Assembly (NCBI GenBank): GCA_948567375.1
Contig: OX419757.1
Coordinates: 44,144,001 to 44,208,000, forward strand
Direction: 5' to 3'
Source: Lunularia cruciata
Lineage: Eukaryota > Streptophyta > Marchantiopsida > Lunulariales > Lunulariaceae
DNA: 64,000 bases
The notes under the pieces were generated by a model. That model had not been told where the DNA came from, made no database searches, and was given only the letters and a program-made list of their open reading frames with translations. Each line of letters starts with the position of its first letter. The stretch's first letter is position 1. Below, one piece after another: positions 21,871 to 33,304 of this stretch. The position numbers were made by a program, and so were the translations under genes.

Positions 21871-22617
21871 GTGTGCTACAAATGGTGCAAAATAATGCGG
21901 TGGAGAAATTATTTGCCAATTGATCACCATCTGCCTTGTTTGGTGGTGGAAGCACTTTGCCTAATTCACCGGAACTCCTGCAAACATTTGGTGGAAGAAA
22001 ACGGCTTGCTGCATGTTCACATATGTGGTTTGTTTTGGCTTGAACATGGCCATCATCGCTCCCATGATACTTCTCCAAATCAGATGCCGATAGGACTCCA
22101 CCTTCCATTTGTTGTTCTTGGAGCAAAAAACAAATTGCGAATTTCCGCCGTGTCTTTTGCAGCATCACACTTTTGATAGAAGTTGATCCTCGTCGGCTCT
22201 CTTGCTTCTCTCCCCAATACTAACCTCCAATCCAACTCAGTCCATCGAGCCGGATTCTCTCTCTTCCCGTCCACCTCGGGACCCTCCTCACAATTACTGG
22301 CAGCTATTTTTGCCATCACTCCCGAGAAACTGAAATTCCAATTCCATGCTAAGAAAATAATACAAAGTCTAGTCAAGACTTCAATTCTAGCTACAACATC
22401 TAATCTTAAAATTGGAAAACTTTGCACCACCAATGCATTGGCCACCTTCTTTGCCATAATCTGTTTTCTTGTTCTACGATGCTGGAAGATGATACCCTCT
22501 CCTGGACGAGACACTCTAACTCCCTCGGGATTTCAAAAAATTTCACTCTTGATGGGCTTCCGGACACGCATTACTGCAGGACAAATACTCAAAGGGATTG
22601 GAAATTTACTCGGCACA
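21871..22617 (-). pseudogene. CL-B LTR-encoded protein, N-terminal domain
   Basis: Minus frame beginning near 22617, where the ancestral ATG is now GTG. A 144-codon open stretch (22514-22080) shows the conserved run RLDVVARIEVLTRL, FLAWNWNFSF, DWRLVLGREA and a Phe-Phe-Ala-Pro-Arg motif. These align position for position with CL-A copies despite many substitutions. A frameshift near 22090 then leads into the block with the basic TRQMV motif. It is the best preserved CL-B N-terminal domain in the window. Confidence 0.72.
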
Positions 22618-23024
22618 TTCAACTTGTCCCTGCACAGTCACAATCTTATGTTACCCCAAATTGTAGTCATTCTTCAGTCAATTTCAAATTCAACCTTCTC
22701 TCTTCTGCTTGCAAATCCCGGTCACTATCAAGACATGCTTCTTCTGCCTCTGCCGTTTCTTGAAATGTACTTTCTTGCCACGTACCAAGGTTGTTCAATG
22801 GTCTTTGTATCTTCTGCGCCTTCCGACTCAAAGATAGTGCTCTTCTGACTTTTTTCCGTCGTACTCTTTTTCCGAGTACCTCCATCATTGGATCCAATAT
22901 CATCTTCTTTGGATGTCCTCCAAAGTTACTTCCGTCCATTCTTCGTCCGCAATTTGACTTTTAGTGCTTACTTCTTCTCTTAAACATTAATAAACATAGA
23001 AAAACAAAAAATGTGGGTACCACA
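21871..23024 (-). mobile_element. CL-B giant LTR, 5' portion
   Basis: Minus strand. It starts TGTGGTACCCACATTTTTTG at 23024 and is collinear with 1174-1 and with 61051-62150. It is cut at 21871 by the end of the outer CL-A LTR. The 3' half is probably 4480-2849. The right flank CCCCA borders integrase-type sequence of gypsy G. Confidence 0.82.
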
Positions 23025-23972
23025 CCCCATGGTGGGCAAAAGATCAGGAGACCGGGTGGTATCGAGCTCCATTGTTAGTTGCCTACCTATAATCTATACC
23101 ATATAAAAGATGAACTAGCTATAGGTCAAGTACATCTAGGACATAATCATTATCCCCGAGGAACCACAACAAGGGAAGGAGTCATACATGCCATATACCA
23201 TCCTCTTGAACAACTATCACACACTAACATAGTAGTAGCTCCACTAGAAGAGCCGCATAACATACACCGCAAGCCTACATGTACAAGTGCCAAGCTTAGG
23301 TCCATAGTACCATCAATATTTGGGAGGTGGCATGGCACGCAATTGCACACATGTTCCTTCCAAACAACACATCATGTCCTTCCAACATGAGGACTCCAAA
23401 TGGCAAAACCTCACGCACTTTCAAGATAGTGCGGCCTGTAGAAACATCAAGTATTTTTGGTGCTATATGTTGTAGATACACATAGTCACTTGGATGAGAT
23501 CTATGGATCAAGGATCTATAACCTCCTCCTTGAATGGTAGCATAGTATAAGGTACCCTATGATGAGTAATTGCTGAGTTCTCAAAGGCCATTGGGATCAC
23601 TCTCTGAAAGATCTCTACCCATTGAGAACATGCACTCATCTATACATCTAGATCATCCAAGTCCAAAACTACAGTAGCATCTTGATGAATGGCTATGGTA
23701 AATCTAGATCTTGTTTGTATAGTAGAAAGTAAGGAGAGAAGGATGCTAAGGAGGTTTGCTAGTTTAACTAATAGCCCATGGCCAACCAAGGTAATTGGAG
23801 ATCCCAATCTCCCAAGTGGCCTCTCTGCAAACCATACTTCCACAATCCTCTTTCATTGTCTGAACCACTCTCTCTGCTAAGCCATATGCCTTAGGATGAT
23901 CTCAAGAGGTAGTATGATGATCAATCAAAGCCTTGGCACATAAGACCTTAAACTCCTCCAAGAACTCTGTAT
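23025..23972 (-). pseudogene. Gypsy-G integrase end with PHD-like zinc finger
   Basis: In minus orientation, 23972-23640 encodes the distal integrase core (an ALIDHHTTS segment, then YGLAERVVQT, which carries the catalytic Glu). The following part (23511-23296) has a DYVYLQ/VREVLPFGVLMLEG segment. At 23350-23150 there is CHLPNIDG, then a Cys-rich finger (CMLCGSSSGATTMLVCDSC, RGWYMAC) of PHD type with one apparent His-to-Tyr loss. Several frameshifts and stops are present. The upstream parts were cut away by element D at 23973. Integrases with a C-terminal PHD-like finger form a separate gypsy group from the other pols here. Confidence 0.7.
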
Positions 23973-24662
23973 TATGAGCCAGCCTGTCTCTCACTCAAGA
24001 TGAACCTCTTATAGCTATTATGGTAATGCACCATGGACTAAGAAGGCAAGGAACCCCAACTCCATTATACTCCTCCAAGGCTAACACTCCAAGACTCAAG
24101 ATATTGCTTACTAGAGAACTCAATGAGAGAGAGATAGTTGCAAATGAAAGGATGATGAGTACCTCCTCACCCCTTGTTTATATACTTGTGAAAAAGCTAC
24201 ATACTAAAGTTACTATTTACCATAATAACTCAAGTTACTATGCTAAAAGTCAAGTAAAGTTAAAAGGGATAAACAAATATCCATCCACATAGGCATATTC
24301 CACTAAGCATATGATCTTATCTTGGTCCAACCACTAAGTCAAGGATTCCTTCACATGTGCTTTCCTTGGACTATAGAAGAATCCAAAACAAAATGGCTTG
24401 CGGGCCCAAGAGTTCTCAACTCTTTCCTCAAAGCCAAAAACCTAGGAATAATACCACGTCAACACACTAGAATCCAAAATAGAGGTGCTCATTGTTTTCA
24501 CTTCCTCTAAAGTAATGTTCCCACTATCTTAGCTATGACTAACTTTAGTTAATCATGACTAATATAGAACCATCATTACCTTTATATAAATATATCTCTC
24601 AAGTATTTGTACTACCAAGTTAAATATCATAATACCACACACATGCACAAATGGATGTTATA
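23973..24662 (-). mobile_element. 3' LTR of gypsy D
   Basis: 690 bp. Plus-strand ends are TATGAGCC (originally TGTGAGCC) and GATGTTATA (originally GGTGTTACA). It matches the LTR at 34649-35322 and the solo LTR at 52438-53129. The adjacent plus-strand TTTACCCCCAAAC (24663-24675) is the complement of the polypurine tract. Confidence 0.85.
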
Positions 24663-24674
24663 TTTACCCCCAAA

Positions 24675-27600
24675 CTAAGTTTTCACTTTGTCCTCAAAGT
24701 GAAGGTCTCTCTACCTTCTATGATACATTTTCAACTTATCATGGTTAATCCTATCAAAGTGTCTTCCTCCCAACTCCTTGAGATCATAGGTGTTATTGCC
24801 CCATACCTTCTCCACTATGAAAGGTCCAAAGTACTTAGGCAAAACTTCTTTTGCACTCTCTTGAATCAATGGAATCAAACAACATTACCCAATCTCCTTC
24901 TTTGAGAGGCTCCACCTTCTTCTTGCCTTACCTCTTGTCATAGCTCTCCTTTTTTTCCTCTGGGCTTGCTCCACTCAAACCATAGCAACTACTCTTGCCT
25001 CTTCCAACTCCATGAGTTGATCTTTCCTTGACTTCTCTACATCACCTCCTTGTGCTTTCTTCAATCTCCTATGAATGCTTTGGAAGGTAGGAAGATCAAA
25101 GTGAATAGGTAAGGTAGACTCAATACCATATACCAATTGAAATGAAGAATATATAGTGGAATTCTTCATGGTTGTCCTATATTCTCACAAAATTGCATGA
25201 ATCCTCTGTCCCAATGATGTTTAGCCCCCTCCATTTCTGCATCTTTGGCCAACATCATGCACAAGGTTTGATTGGTTCTCTTTGTCAAGCCATTGTAATT
25301 TAGCTTATAGGATGTAGTTACTCTTTGTGTGATAGAGAAATGTCATAACATGGCTGTAGTGGTGCTTCCTATAAACTCTTATCCTCTATCAGAAGCCAAC
25401 TCCAAAGTGCATCCAAACCTAGTTATAATGCGTTCATAAAGGAAACTGCCCACTTCATCTTCATTCTTGACCCTCAATGGTCTAGCCTCAACCCACTTGG
25501 TAAGGTAATCAGTAACTATCACAATGTACTGATTGTTCCTTAGGTTTCTATTGAGAGGACCTACAAAATGAATTCCCCACTTCTCAAAAGGTCTTTGCAA
25601 TGGAATTGATCTAAGTGGTGGAGTGGATGTAGAATTTCTAGTAAAAGCTTGAAAAACATGACAAGTTTTGTAAAAATCAAGACAATGCTTGAAAATACTT
25701 CTCCAATGGTAACCTACATCCAAAATCTTGAAAGTACTCACCTTTCCTATGGAGTGTACTCCACACACTAAACCTTCATGAAACTCCTTTATGAGTAGGA
25801 TAGACTCTTCCTTACCCATTGCTCTTTGAAGTAGACCATCTACTCCTTGGTGAAAAAGAATATCCTCCACCATTATGTTAGGTCTAGATCTTGCTACAAG
25901 GGCCTTCCTCTCCCTAGCATGCATCCCTTTTAGATAGTTTCTTCCTGTCACAAAATCCATAATCTCCTTGTACTCCATTGGAACTACTTGAGTGATTGAG
26001 ATTACCATGAGCTCCTCATCTTGGAAGGAATCATCCACTGGCTCATCTCCATCACGATCATAGGCTTTAGATAACAAATCTGCATTTGCATGTTTCTTTC
26101 ATGGCCTATCCTCAATGGTGTAGTCATACTCAAACAAGAGTATCATCAATCTTGCTAGTCTCTCTTCCACATTAGGCTTGTTGAAGATGTACTTCAAAGC
26201 CTTGTGATCTGTGACAATGGTGGCTTTCCCTCCAATCAAGTAGTGTCTAAACTTCTTGAGACCAAATATCATTGCCAATGCTTCTCTCCTCGTGACACAA
26301 TAGTTCTTTTTTGCTAAAACCATCTGCCTACTAGCATAAGCTATTGGATGATCATGCCCATCTTGGTCTAATTGACTAAGAGTGCATCCTATAGCAACAT
26401 TGGAAGCATCAATGTAGAGGATGAAAGGCTTACTCCAATCAAGTTTAGCAAGAACTGGAGCTACAACAAGGGGTTGCTTGAGCTCTTCAAAAGCTTTGAG
26501 AGCCTTCTTGTCTTCCAAAATACCATGTAATCTACACCCTTCTTCATGTAGATGGTCAATGCATAAGCCTTGTTGCAAAATGAGAAGATGAACGTCCTAT
26601 AGTACCCAACCATCCCCAATAATTAACATAACTTTGTCAAGCTTGAAGGGAATGGAAGGTCCAAGATTTTCCTCACCTTCTCAGGATCAACCGCTATTTT
26701 ATCCTTGGAGATGATGTGCCTCAAAAGTAGACCTTCAATGCACTTCTCTAAGTTGAGTGATGCATTTGCCTCAATCCAAATGTTGCAAGACCTTGATACG
26801 GTGCTCAAAGTGCTCCTCCTAGCTCCCATAGACACAAAAGTCATCAATGAAGTCTCTCATAAATTTCCTAATGAAAGGTTCAAATACCTTGTTCATGAAC
26901 CGTTGGAATGTGGCTGGAGCATTGCAAAGCCCAAAGGCATAACCTTTAAAGTATAAGTTCTCCAAGGTGTGGTGAATGTGGTGAGTTGTTGATGCTTTGG
27001 TGCAATCTTGATTTGGTTATATCCACTATAATCATCTCCAAAACTATACCTCTCATGACTTGCAACCTCCTCCAAGATCTCATCAATGAATGGTAATGGA
27101 TAGTAGTACTTCTTGGTAACAACATTGATTTTCTTGTAATCCACACATACCCAGAGCTTACCATTCTTTTTCTTCATAATCACAATTGGAGACGCCCATT
27201 TTGAATTCTCCACCTCAAAGATAAATCTAGCCTCCTTGAGCTTATCAATCTTTCCTTCACAACCAAAGCTATTGGTGGGCCAATGCAATGTTGCTTTTGG
27301 TGGGCTAATGCAACATTGCTTTTGGCGGACTGGTCTTGCATGTGACTCCACCTCAAGCTTGTGCTCATCAAGGTGGCTTTCTTTAGATCCTTGTAGTTGA
27401 AAGCAAACACATGGATGAACTTGCAAAAAATCTCCTCAAATCTCACCTTCTCCTCCTTGGTAACATTTGGACCATACTTGAGGGTAGATAACCTCCTTTT
27501 TATCTCCTCAAGTGTCAATGGTGATTTATATGGGTCCTTCAAAACCTCTAGCTTAGGTGCAAAATCCATAACACACAAGAGATATACATTTGTATCAGAT

Positions 27601-27880
27601 TCAGATTCATCCTCCTCCGTGGAAGTCTCCTCTTCTATGCTTGTGTCCACACCTGAAGGTCCTTCTTCAAAATCTAATACCCAATAAATAGAAGGTGGTG
27701 TATCTGAATGTGAAGTATTGGTGGTGTTAAGTCATAGGATCTATGACTCTATGGTTTGATGGCCCAATCCTTAAGTACCCTTTGTGCCATATGTCAATTT
27801 TGTGTGTTGCTCTCAACCTTGGCCTCTCAAGAAGTGAGGCATATTCACAAGCCTTCCATGGTGTTGGCTTGGCATCTACC
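24675..27880 (-). pseudogene. Gypsy-D Pol (RT, RNase H, integrase), degenerate
   Basis: Order on the minus strand: an acidic linker after the protease region (27650-27500), RT (about 27430-26600; PLPFIDEILEEV, then DDYSGYNQI, and a damaged active-site region near 26840), RNase H (26440-26110; YIDASNVAIG, TRREALAM, VTDHKAL), then integrase (26000-24680; HHCC remnants, WGIHFVGP and ELASDRG catalytic Asps, and a C-terminal GDWVMLF segment). This is a typical plant Ty3/gypsy pol. Stops and frameshifts occur throughout, for example at the ends of the open segments near 26623, 26578, 26077 and 25379. Confidence 0.88.
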
Positions 27881-28273
27881 ACCCCTGTGGTGCCCATATT
27901 TTTTGTTTTTTTTAAATAAAGCCGAAGAAGTGTATAGAGAGGTCGGATTGCGCCTGGTTGGTCGAAGAAGACGACAAAAACTGTCTTCGGGGTGAAACCC
28001 GAAGTAAAGTGGCCTCGGGTCATAAGGCGAAGTACTCTGAAATGCCGTGTCAGCAAACGATACGAAGTAAATTGTCTTCGGATCGGGAAGGGGAGCTCAA
28101 CCCGAGGCAAAGACAGTCTAACAACCTTTCGTCGGGGCAAGAAACTCAAGAAGGGGCGGTTTCAAAATTGGCGGCTCATACGCGTGAAGGTGAGGCGACA
28201 GTAACGGGTGCATGCAGGAGGTGTGATTTCTCGGTAGAAACTCGAAGTGACGGAAGACGAAGAAGTGCAACTC

Positions 28274-28281
28274 TATAAAAA
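28274..28281 (+). promoter_or_regulatory. TATA box just before the LTR ORF
   Basis: TATAAAAA ends 19 bp before the ATG at 28301. The motif is present at the equivalent place in the copies at 9062, 38965, 46935 and 59345 (TATAA/TATAG variants) and in CL-B (805-811). With normal spacing, transcription would start close to the ATG, so the first codon may be at or upstream of the RNA start. Confidence 0.55.
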
Positions 28282-28300
28282 TCGAGACTGCAATGACGAA

Positions 28301-30875
28301 ATGTCGAGCAATTTTCCTTCGCCGCTGTGGAGTCGTCTTGCAGGTGATTGGGGAAAGGGAAATAGAGTTGGACTTGTGTTAGTGCGCAAGGGGGAAGTCG
28401 AGAGAGAGAAATCAAGAGACCGAAAGAAAGCAGAAGAGATGGGAAGAGGGAAGAAGAACTCCGAATTTGCAGTGAGAAATCATGCAATTCAGAGATTAGA
28501 TGTAGTAGCGAGGATCGAAGTCTTGAGCCAACTTCGGATCACCTTTTTGGCATGGAATTGGAACATAAGCTTTCCAGGATTCATGACAGAAATCATCGAG
28601 AGTAAATGTCTCAATGGTCCCGAGGACAAAGGGAAGAGAGGAAATCCGGCTCGCTAGACAGAGTCGGATTGGAGACTCGTACTTGGGAAGGAGGCAGGCT
28701 CGGAGTAGGGGGCCACGTTCTTGGGGAAAGGGGAGATAGCCCAAGAAACTCAGGAGGTGAGAGATGCCTTCTCGTCGAAGAGAACGAAGAATGGGTACAA
28801 GGTAGAAAGTTACAAAGACCCTGTCAAGAGAGGAATTGTGAGTGCTTTGATGGCAATCCTGAAGCCGGAGAGAACTACCTATGTGATGAAACACCAAGCG
28901 GTGTTCTTTCACAAATTGTTTGCAGGAGAACCAATTAATTGGGCACGGTGTTTTTATGGGAGAACGAGGCAGATGGTGTGGAATCTGCGGGATAAGTCCC
29001 CCCCCACATTATATTGTGCCGTTTGCAGTGCATTTCTATCTCGGGCTCAATTTGCTGAACTCGGCGGAGCAAAATCGGATGGTGTCGCACTTTCATCCGG
29101 ATGTGCGAAAGGAAGTCAATGCGGAGGAGCAGCAATACATTCTTCAAATCCGGAGCACAGATGATTACTACTCGAAGACGGGGAAGAACGTGGAGGTCGT
29201 TGAAAGTACCCCGACGAAGAAGAGAACTCGGCAAGTAGACGCCAAAGAAAACAAGAAACCTCGGAAGGTGCAGAGAAATAACCCGAGGCGAGGAATGGTG
29301 GTGATCGAGTCGGAAGATGAAGACTCAGAAGGCAAAGCTGAGCTCAAGACGGAGGACTCGGAACGTGAGGAGGAACCTGAGCTGACATTGCAGAGTGGAG
29401 ATACAAGCAGTGATAGTGAAGTCGGTGGAGAAATGACCTTGGCACCAATGCCTGAAGAATACGAAGAAGAAATTCAAGCCGAGGTAAAAGCCAAAGACAA
29501 TGCAGCGCTGGAAGACGAAGTACCGGTGCTCAAGGAGAAGAAGATCGCAGTACAGCGAGGAATTCGCTCGAGATGTAAGGCGAAGGGGGAAGCGGGACCA
29601 AGTAGAGTGACAGAAGAAGTAGAAGGAAGCTCGGGCAGTGAAGCATCAATTCTGATACGAAGACTGCAGAGAAGAAGGCAAGTATCAGATGAACACGAAG
29701 TACAAAGAGAAGTAGCCGCACGAGAAGAAGTGATCCCGAGTGATGGAGTGGGGTACCTGCGGGAAGTGGTGTGTCCGTTGTTGGTAAAGTTAGAACATAA
29801 GAAGAAGGAGATGCAGTCCACATGTCCGGAGGTAAAAACTGTATTGCAGGTGTTGGCAAGATTAGAAGAAGAAAACTTGGAGTTGAAGAAGAGTATGACC
29901 CGAGGTGAGAAGGAGAGAGAAGTACTGCAATTGGAGGCAGTGGAGAGAAGTCAGGTAATCAAAGACCTGAGGAGAGAATTGAGCTATCAAGAGGATCTTG
30001 CGAGGAAGAGTGACATCGCAAGGGAGAGACAGGTAGCGGAGCATGAAATCTTGAAGCAGCAGTTTGCTGATTCAAGAGTAGAGCTCATCCATGCTATGGC
30101 GAGAGTAGCATCAAAGGATCAAGAGCTCGATCGAGTGATGGAGAGTATGGAGGAGAAGAAGCAACTCTGGCAGCAAGAGTTGGCTGCGAGATATGGAGAA
30201 GAAGAGAGATTACGAGACTTACTTCGTAATCAGGAAGAAAAGGTTGCACAGAAGGAGAAAGAGAAGGACGCGGTGAAGGCCGAATTCGAAGAGGAGTTGG
30301 CAATGTACAGAGAGGAATGGCTTGCAGATCGGGAACGAGAAAGGAAGACAAGATTAGAGCCATTGCAGGAAATAGTCCTCAGAGTAAATGCGATGCTAAG
30401 TACAGAGGCCAGCGTTCGAATTGAAGAAACGCGTCTGCACGAGTTGAAGTTGTTAGTGCAGGAGACGAGGCAGAGGCAAGCGAAAGATACAGATCTAAAT
30501 GCTTTGTTGATTAAGTTGAGAACTCGTGTAGATAGGAAGATCTTAGAAGTAGAAGACAATATTGCCATTAGATAAGACTTAGTAAGAATAGAGTTAGAAA
30601 AGCTTCGGCAGGATGTTAAAGCAAAACCCGACGTAGATAACATCGGGATCCAAATGTCTTCGGAGTTGGTCTCAGGAATAGTAGAGAAGAGTGGGTTGAA
30701 AGATGAAGAGTTAGATAGATTACCTATTAGTACAATTTCAGATCAGGAAAGAGAATTGTTAAATCTGGTAGAAGAAGTAGAAGATATGAAACCCGAGGAA
30801 AATGCAGTAGGAAGTAAGATTACTTCGGGTTCGGGTTTGAAAGCCGAGGAAGAAGTAGACATCGGATCGGATTAG
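28301..30875 (+). pseudogene. CL-A LTR-encoded coiled-coil protein (best copy, near complete)
   Basis: About 857 codons inside the LTR, sense to gag-pol. Residues 1-60 are basic (MSSNFPSPL start). About 60-270 is a globular domain with RIEVL, FLAWNWN, DWRLVLG, RTTYVMKHQAVFFHKLF, GEPINWARC and an HYIVPFA/HFYLGLNLL block. About 270-430 is acidic and Ser-rich with basic clusters (KKRTR, RRLQRRR). About 430-770 is a long coiled coil (EEENLELKK, RERQVAEHEILKQQ, EEKKQLWQ). An acidic tail ends at TAG 30873-30875. Lesions are few: TAG at 28655, TAG at 28706, a frameshift in the C-run near 28999 and a TAA at 30573. There is no known catalytic motif. The TTYV-to-INWAR region recalls the plant transposon protein domain found in ORF1 of some plant gypsy elements (inference from memory). 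Its role is unknown. Confidence 0.8.
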
Positions 30876-30988
30876 TAACCGATTTGAGATTTGAAGGGGC
30901 AGATATGAAGAGGTGCATTGTCATTTTGGATCTGCAGGTTAGAACAGTTGTTGTAGAACGGTATAGTTGTTAGAACTGTCGATTGCTT

Positions 30989-31006
30989 CACTATTTAAGA
31001 GTGGCA
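30989..31006 (+). promoter_or_regulatory. Second TATA-like box in the CL LTR
   Basis: CACTATTTAAGAGTGGCA lies about 115 bp after the LTR ORF and 0.68 kb before the LTR end. It is preserved almost letter for letter in every CL-A copy (11080, 21190, 36240, 53150, 54710, 56838) and as a TATTTAAA box in CL-B (3182-3189). Its place suits a promoter for the gag-pol transcript. It is an imperfect palindrome. Confidence 0.5.
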
Positions 31007-31674
31007 TTCGCAGGAACTTGTTGTTCAGTGCTCATTATTTCTGAGAATAGATAAAGCAAAGTGTTGTGAAGCAGTGCTCGTCGCTTGAGCTTGATTCCGA
31101 GTATCAACTTTGTAATTGTGTTTGTGAATGTTTGGAGAAATTCGAAGTGCAAGTCAGAGTGCTTGTTGGATGTTGGATTCCACAGCCTTGATCTTCATTC
31201 TGTGTGTTTGATCTTGAGTGAAGTGCGATCGAAGCAATGCCTTGACAGATCTGAGAGGAATTGTAGTGTTGGTAGTATTCTGCATTTGTGGGTGCAGTGC
31301 GAAGTTGATGTGAAGCAATTTTGAACAAGGAAGTTGTGCCTTCAGTGGAAGGGTGGAACACAATTCTGAGGCGAAGTCATTTTGCAGTGAAGTGCCATTT
31401 TTGAGAGAGCTTGAATCATCACAAATCAAGATTGTTTGGAAATAATTGATGGAATTGTGATTTTGGAGTGTGAATTTGTGACAAGACTGCGAGTCAGTGC
31501 TTGTTACTCTCTTCTGGGTGTGGTTTCTACCTGAGAGACTAAAGAAGAACTCAAGAAGAACTGAAATTGTTACTTTGCTTCGTATTTGGACATTTCTGAC
31601 TCGTATCTCTGCGGGAACGAACTTTACTTACCCGATTACCGCAAAAGTGATATTTGCCGGGTTGTCACAACCCC

Positions 31675-33076
31675 CATTGATATAAGAGATTTTGCCTTCT
31701 TCTTCCTCTTGCTCCTTGTAGAACTCAAACCACCTCTAAGCTCCTCTCTCAAAGTAGGATTCAAAGCAATCAATTGGCCTACTGTGATGTTAGCCTTGTG
31801 ACTACCAACATCTTCCAACACTTTGTAGTTCCATTGTTGCTTGAAGATCTAGAAGTCCTCCATCCCCAACTTCTTTCTTGGAGTCTTTGTTGTTGATGGT
31901 GTTGAGGTAAAAGTGCTCCTAGTAGACATGGGAGTTTCCTTGCTAGGAGTAAATCCTTGAGAAGAATGCACATCCTTTGCAAAACAAGCTCTCTTCTTCT
32001 CTTGTGCCAAAAGCTCCAAATTAAGACCCTTGGAGTTTGAGCACTCTCCCTTCTCATACTTGCTCTCAACCACATCTACAAATGCTATCCTCTTACCTCA
32101 ACCACATCCTACAAATGCCACTTGGGTTTCATTACCTCCCTCTTTCCCTCTATTGGTTCCCTTATAACCCTCTCCTCCATAGTAAGTGGAGTTTGGGCAA
32201 TTCCTTTGGATATGACTTCTTCCTCCACACCAAAACAATTTCTATCATTGAAATTGTTAGATGGTTGGCCTCCTCTATATGGATAGTTTCTATAACTCCT
32301 AGGTCCTCTCCGTACATTCTGATCCACCTCTCTCTTCTCCCATAGTTACACCACATTGATCTTAAGATCTGCAAGTTGTTCATTGATGGTTTGAAGTGGA
32401 TCTTTTGGTAGAGGTGCAAGAAATGGAGAAATTACTGATTGTGGTGCAACCCTTACCACCAAAGTATCAGAAGATCCACTTGCAACCTTGAGGAGGATGT
32501 CCAACCTCCTTCACCACCAAATCACTCTCATCTCCTTCCAAACTCTCCTCCATACAAATTGCAATCTTGATAGCTTTCAACCTTGGAAGAAGGTTTCTCA
32601 TATCTCACCTTGCTTCTAATTTGTGGTCTAAACTCTCCCACAAAATTCTTGGTGAGCATGGCTCCTATGCCAATCATAGTAGTCTGCAAATCATCCCCAC
32701 CATTCCTCAACTCTATGCACAATTTGGACTCTAAATTTTCCACTCTTTCCACATAGACTCTCACTTTCTCTCCATCTCCTTGCTTGAGAAAGGTAACCTC
32801 ACTCATCAATCTCTCATAACTCTCATCTGGAAGAAAGTTCTCAATGAGTGTTGAAGTCAAACTCTCCCAAGATTCTTCTTGCCTATCTCTCTTCTCTCTC
32901 TTTTGGTATTCTGACTCAGACCATGTAATTGCTGCATCCTCAAAGAAATTTGGTAATTATGAGGCCCACTCATTCTTCCTCCTCTCATTTTTTTCTATGA
33001 AAGCTCTATTGGAGTCTCTCACAAAGGCCTCCACATCTTCTCCATCCTTGCCAAAGAAAACTAGAAGTTTCCCCAT
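31675..33076 (-). pseudogene. Gypsy-D Gag
   Basis: Minus frame from the ATG at 33076 (MGKLLVFFGKDGEDVEAF). The gag core shows an AAITWSESE segment, then NFLPDESYERLMSEV and KVRVYVERVENLES (32860-32528). A basic Arg/Gly/Tyr-rich nucleic-acid-binding segment follows near 32327-32200, and near 31800 the motif ITVGQLIALNP, which lies before the protease in related plant elements. Several stops and frame changes are present. The downstream protease region is split by the CL-A solo LTR. Confidence 0.8.
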
Positions 33077-33304
33077 CTTAACCACTCACTATCTTTCTTT
33101 TCTCTTAAATTTTTTCTTTTTTTCTTTTCTTTTTATTTCACTCCATAACTAATAGAGTATATACATGACTAACACTTTTTGAGAGTGATCCACCCTGGGG
33201 AACACAAAAGTTTCAGGTTGCTCCATGATTTCTATAGCAACATCAAATCCTAAAGTGCATATTAAAGAACTCTCATGCATAGTTTATCCATAAGTTGAAA
33301 GATT

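Larger units (their letters stand above)
27886..31669 (+). mobile_element. Complete solo CL-A giant LTR
   Basis: 3784 bp from TGTGGTGCCCAT to GGGTTGTCACA, flanked by a perfect 5-bp TSD ACCCC (27881-27885 and 31670-31674). It sits in the D interior between gag and pol. It is the reference for this family: a 415-bp leader region, the ORF 28301-30875 and a 794-bp downstream part. CpG content is higher than in the A-I LTR, which suggests a younger copy. Confidence 0.95.

Noticed and set aside
23079-23390. 103-codon plus-strand ORF
   Set aside because: Shadow of the minus-strand integrase/PHD coding remnant.
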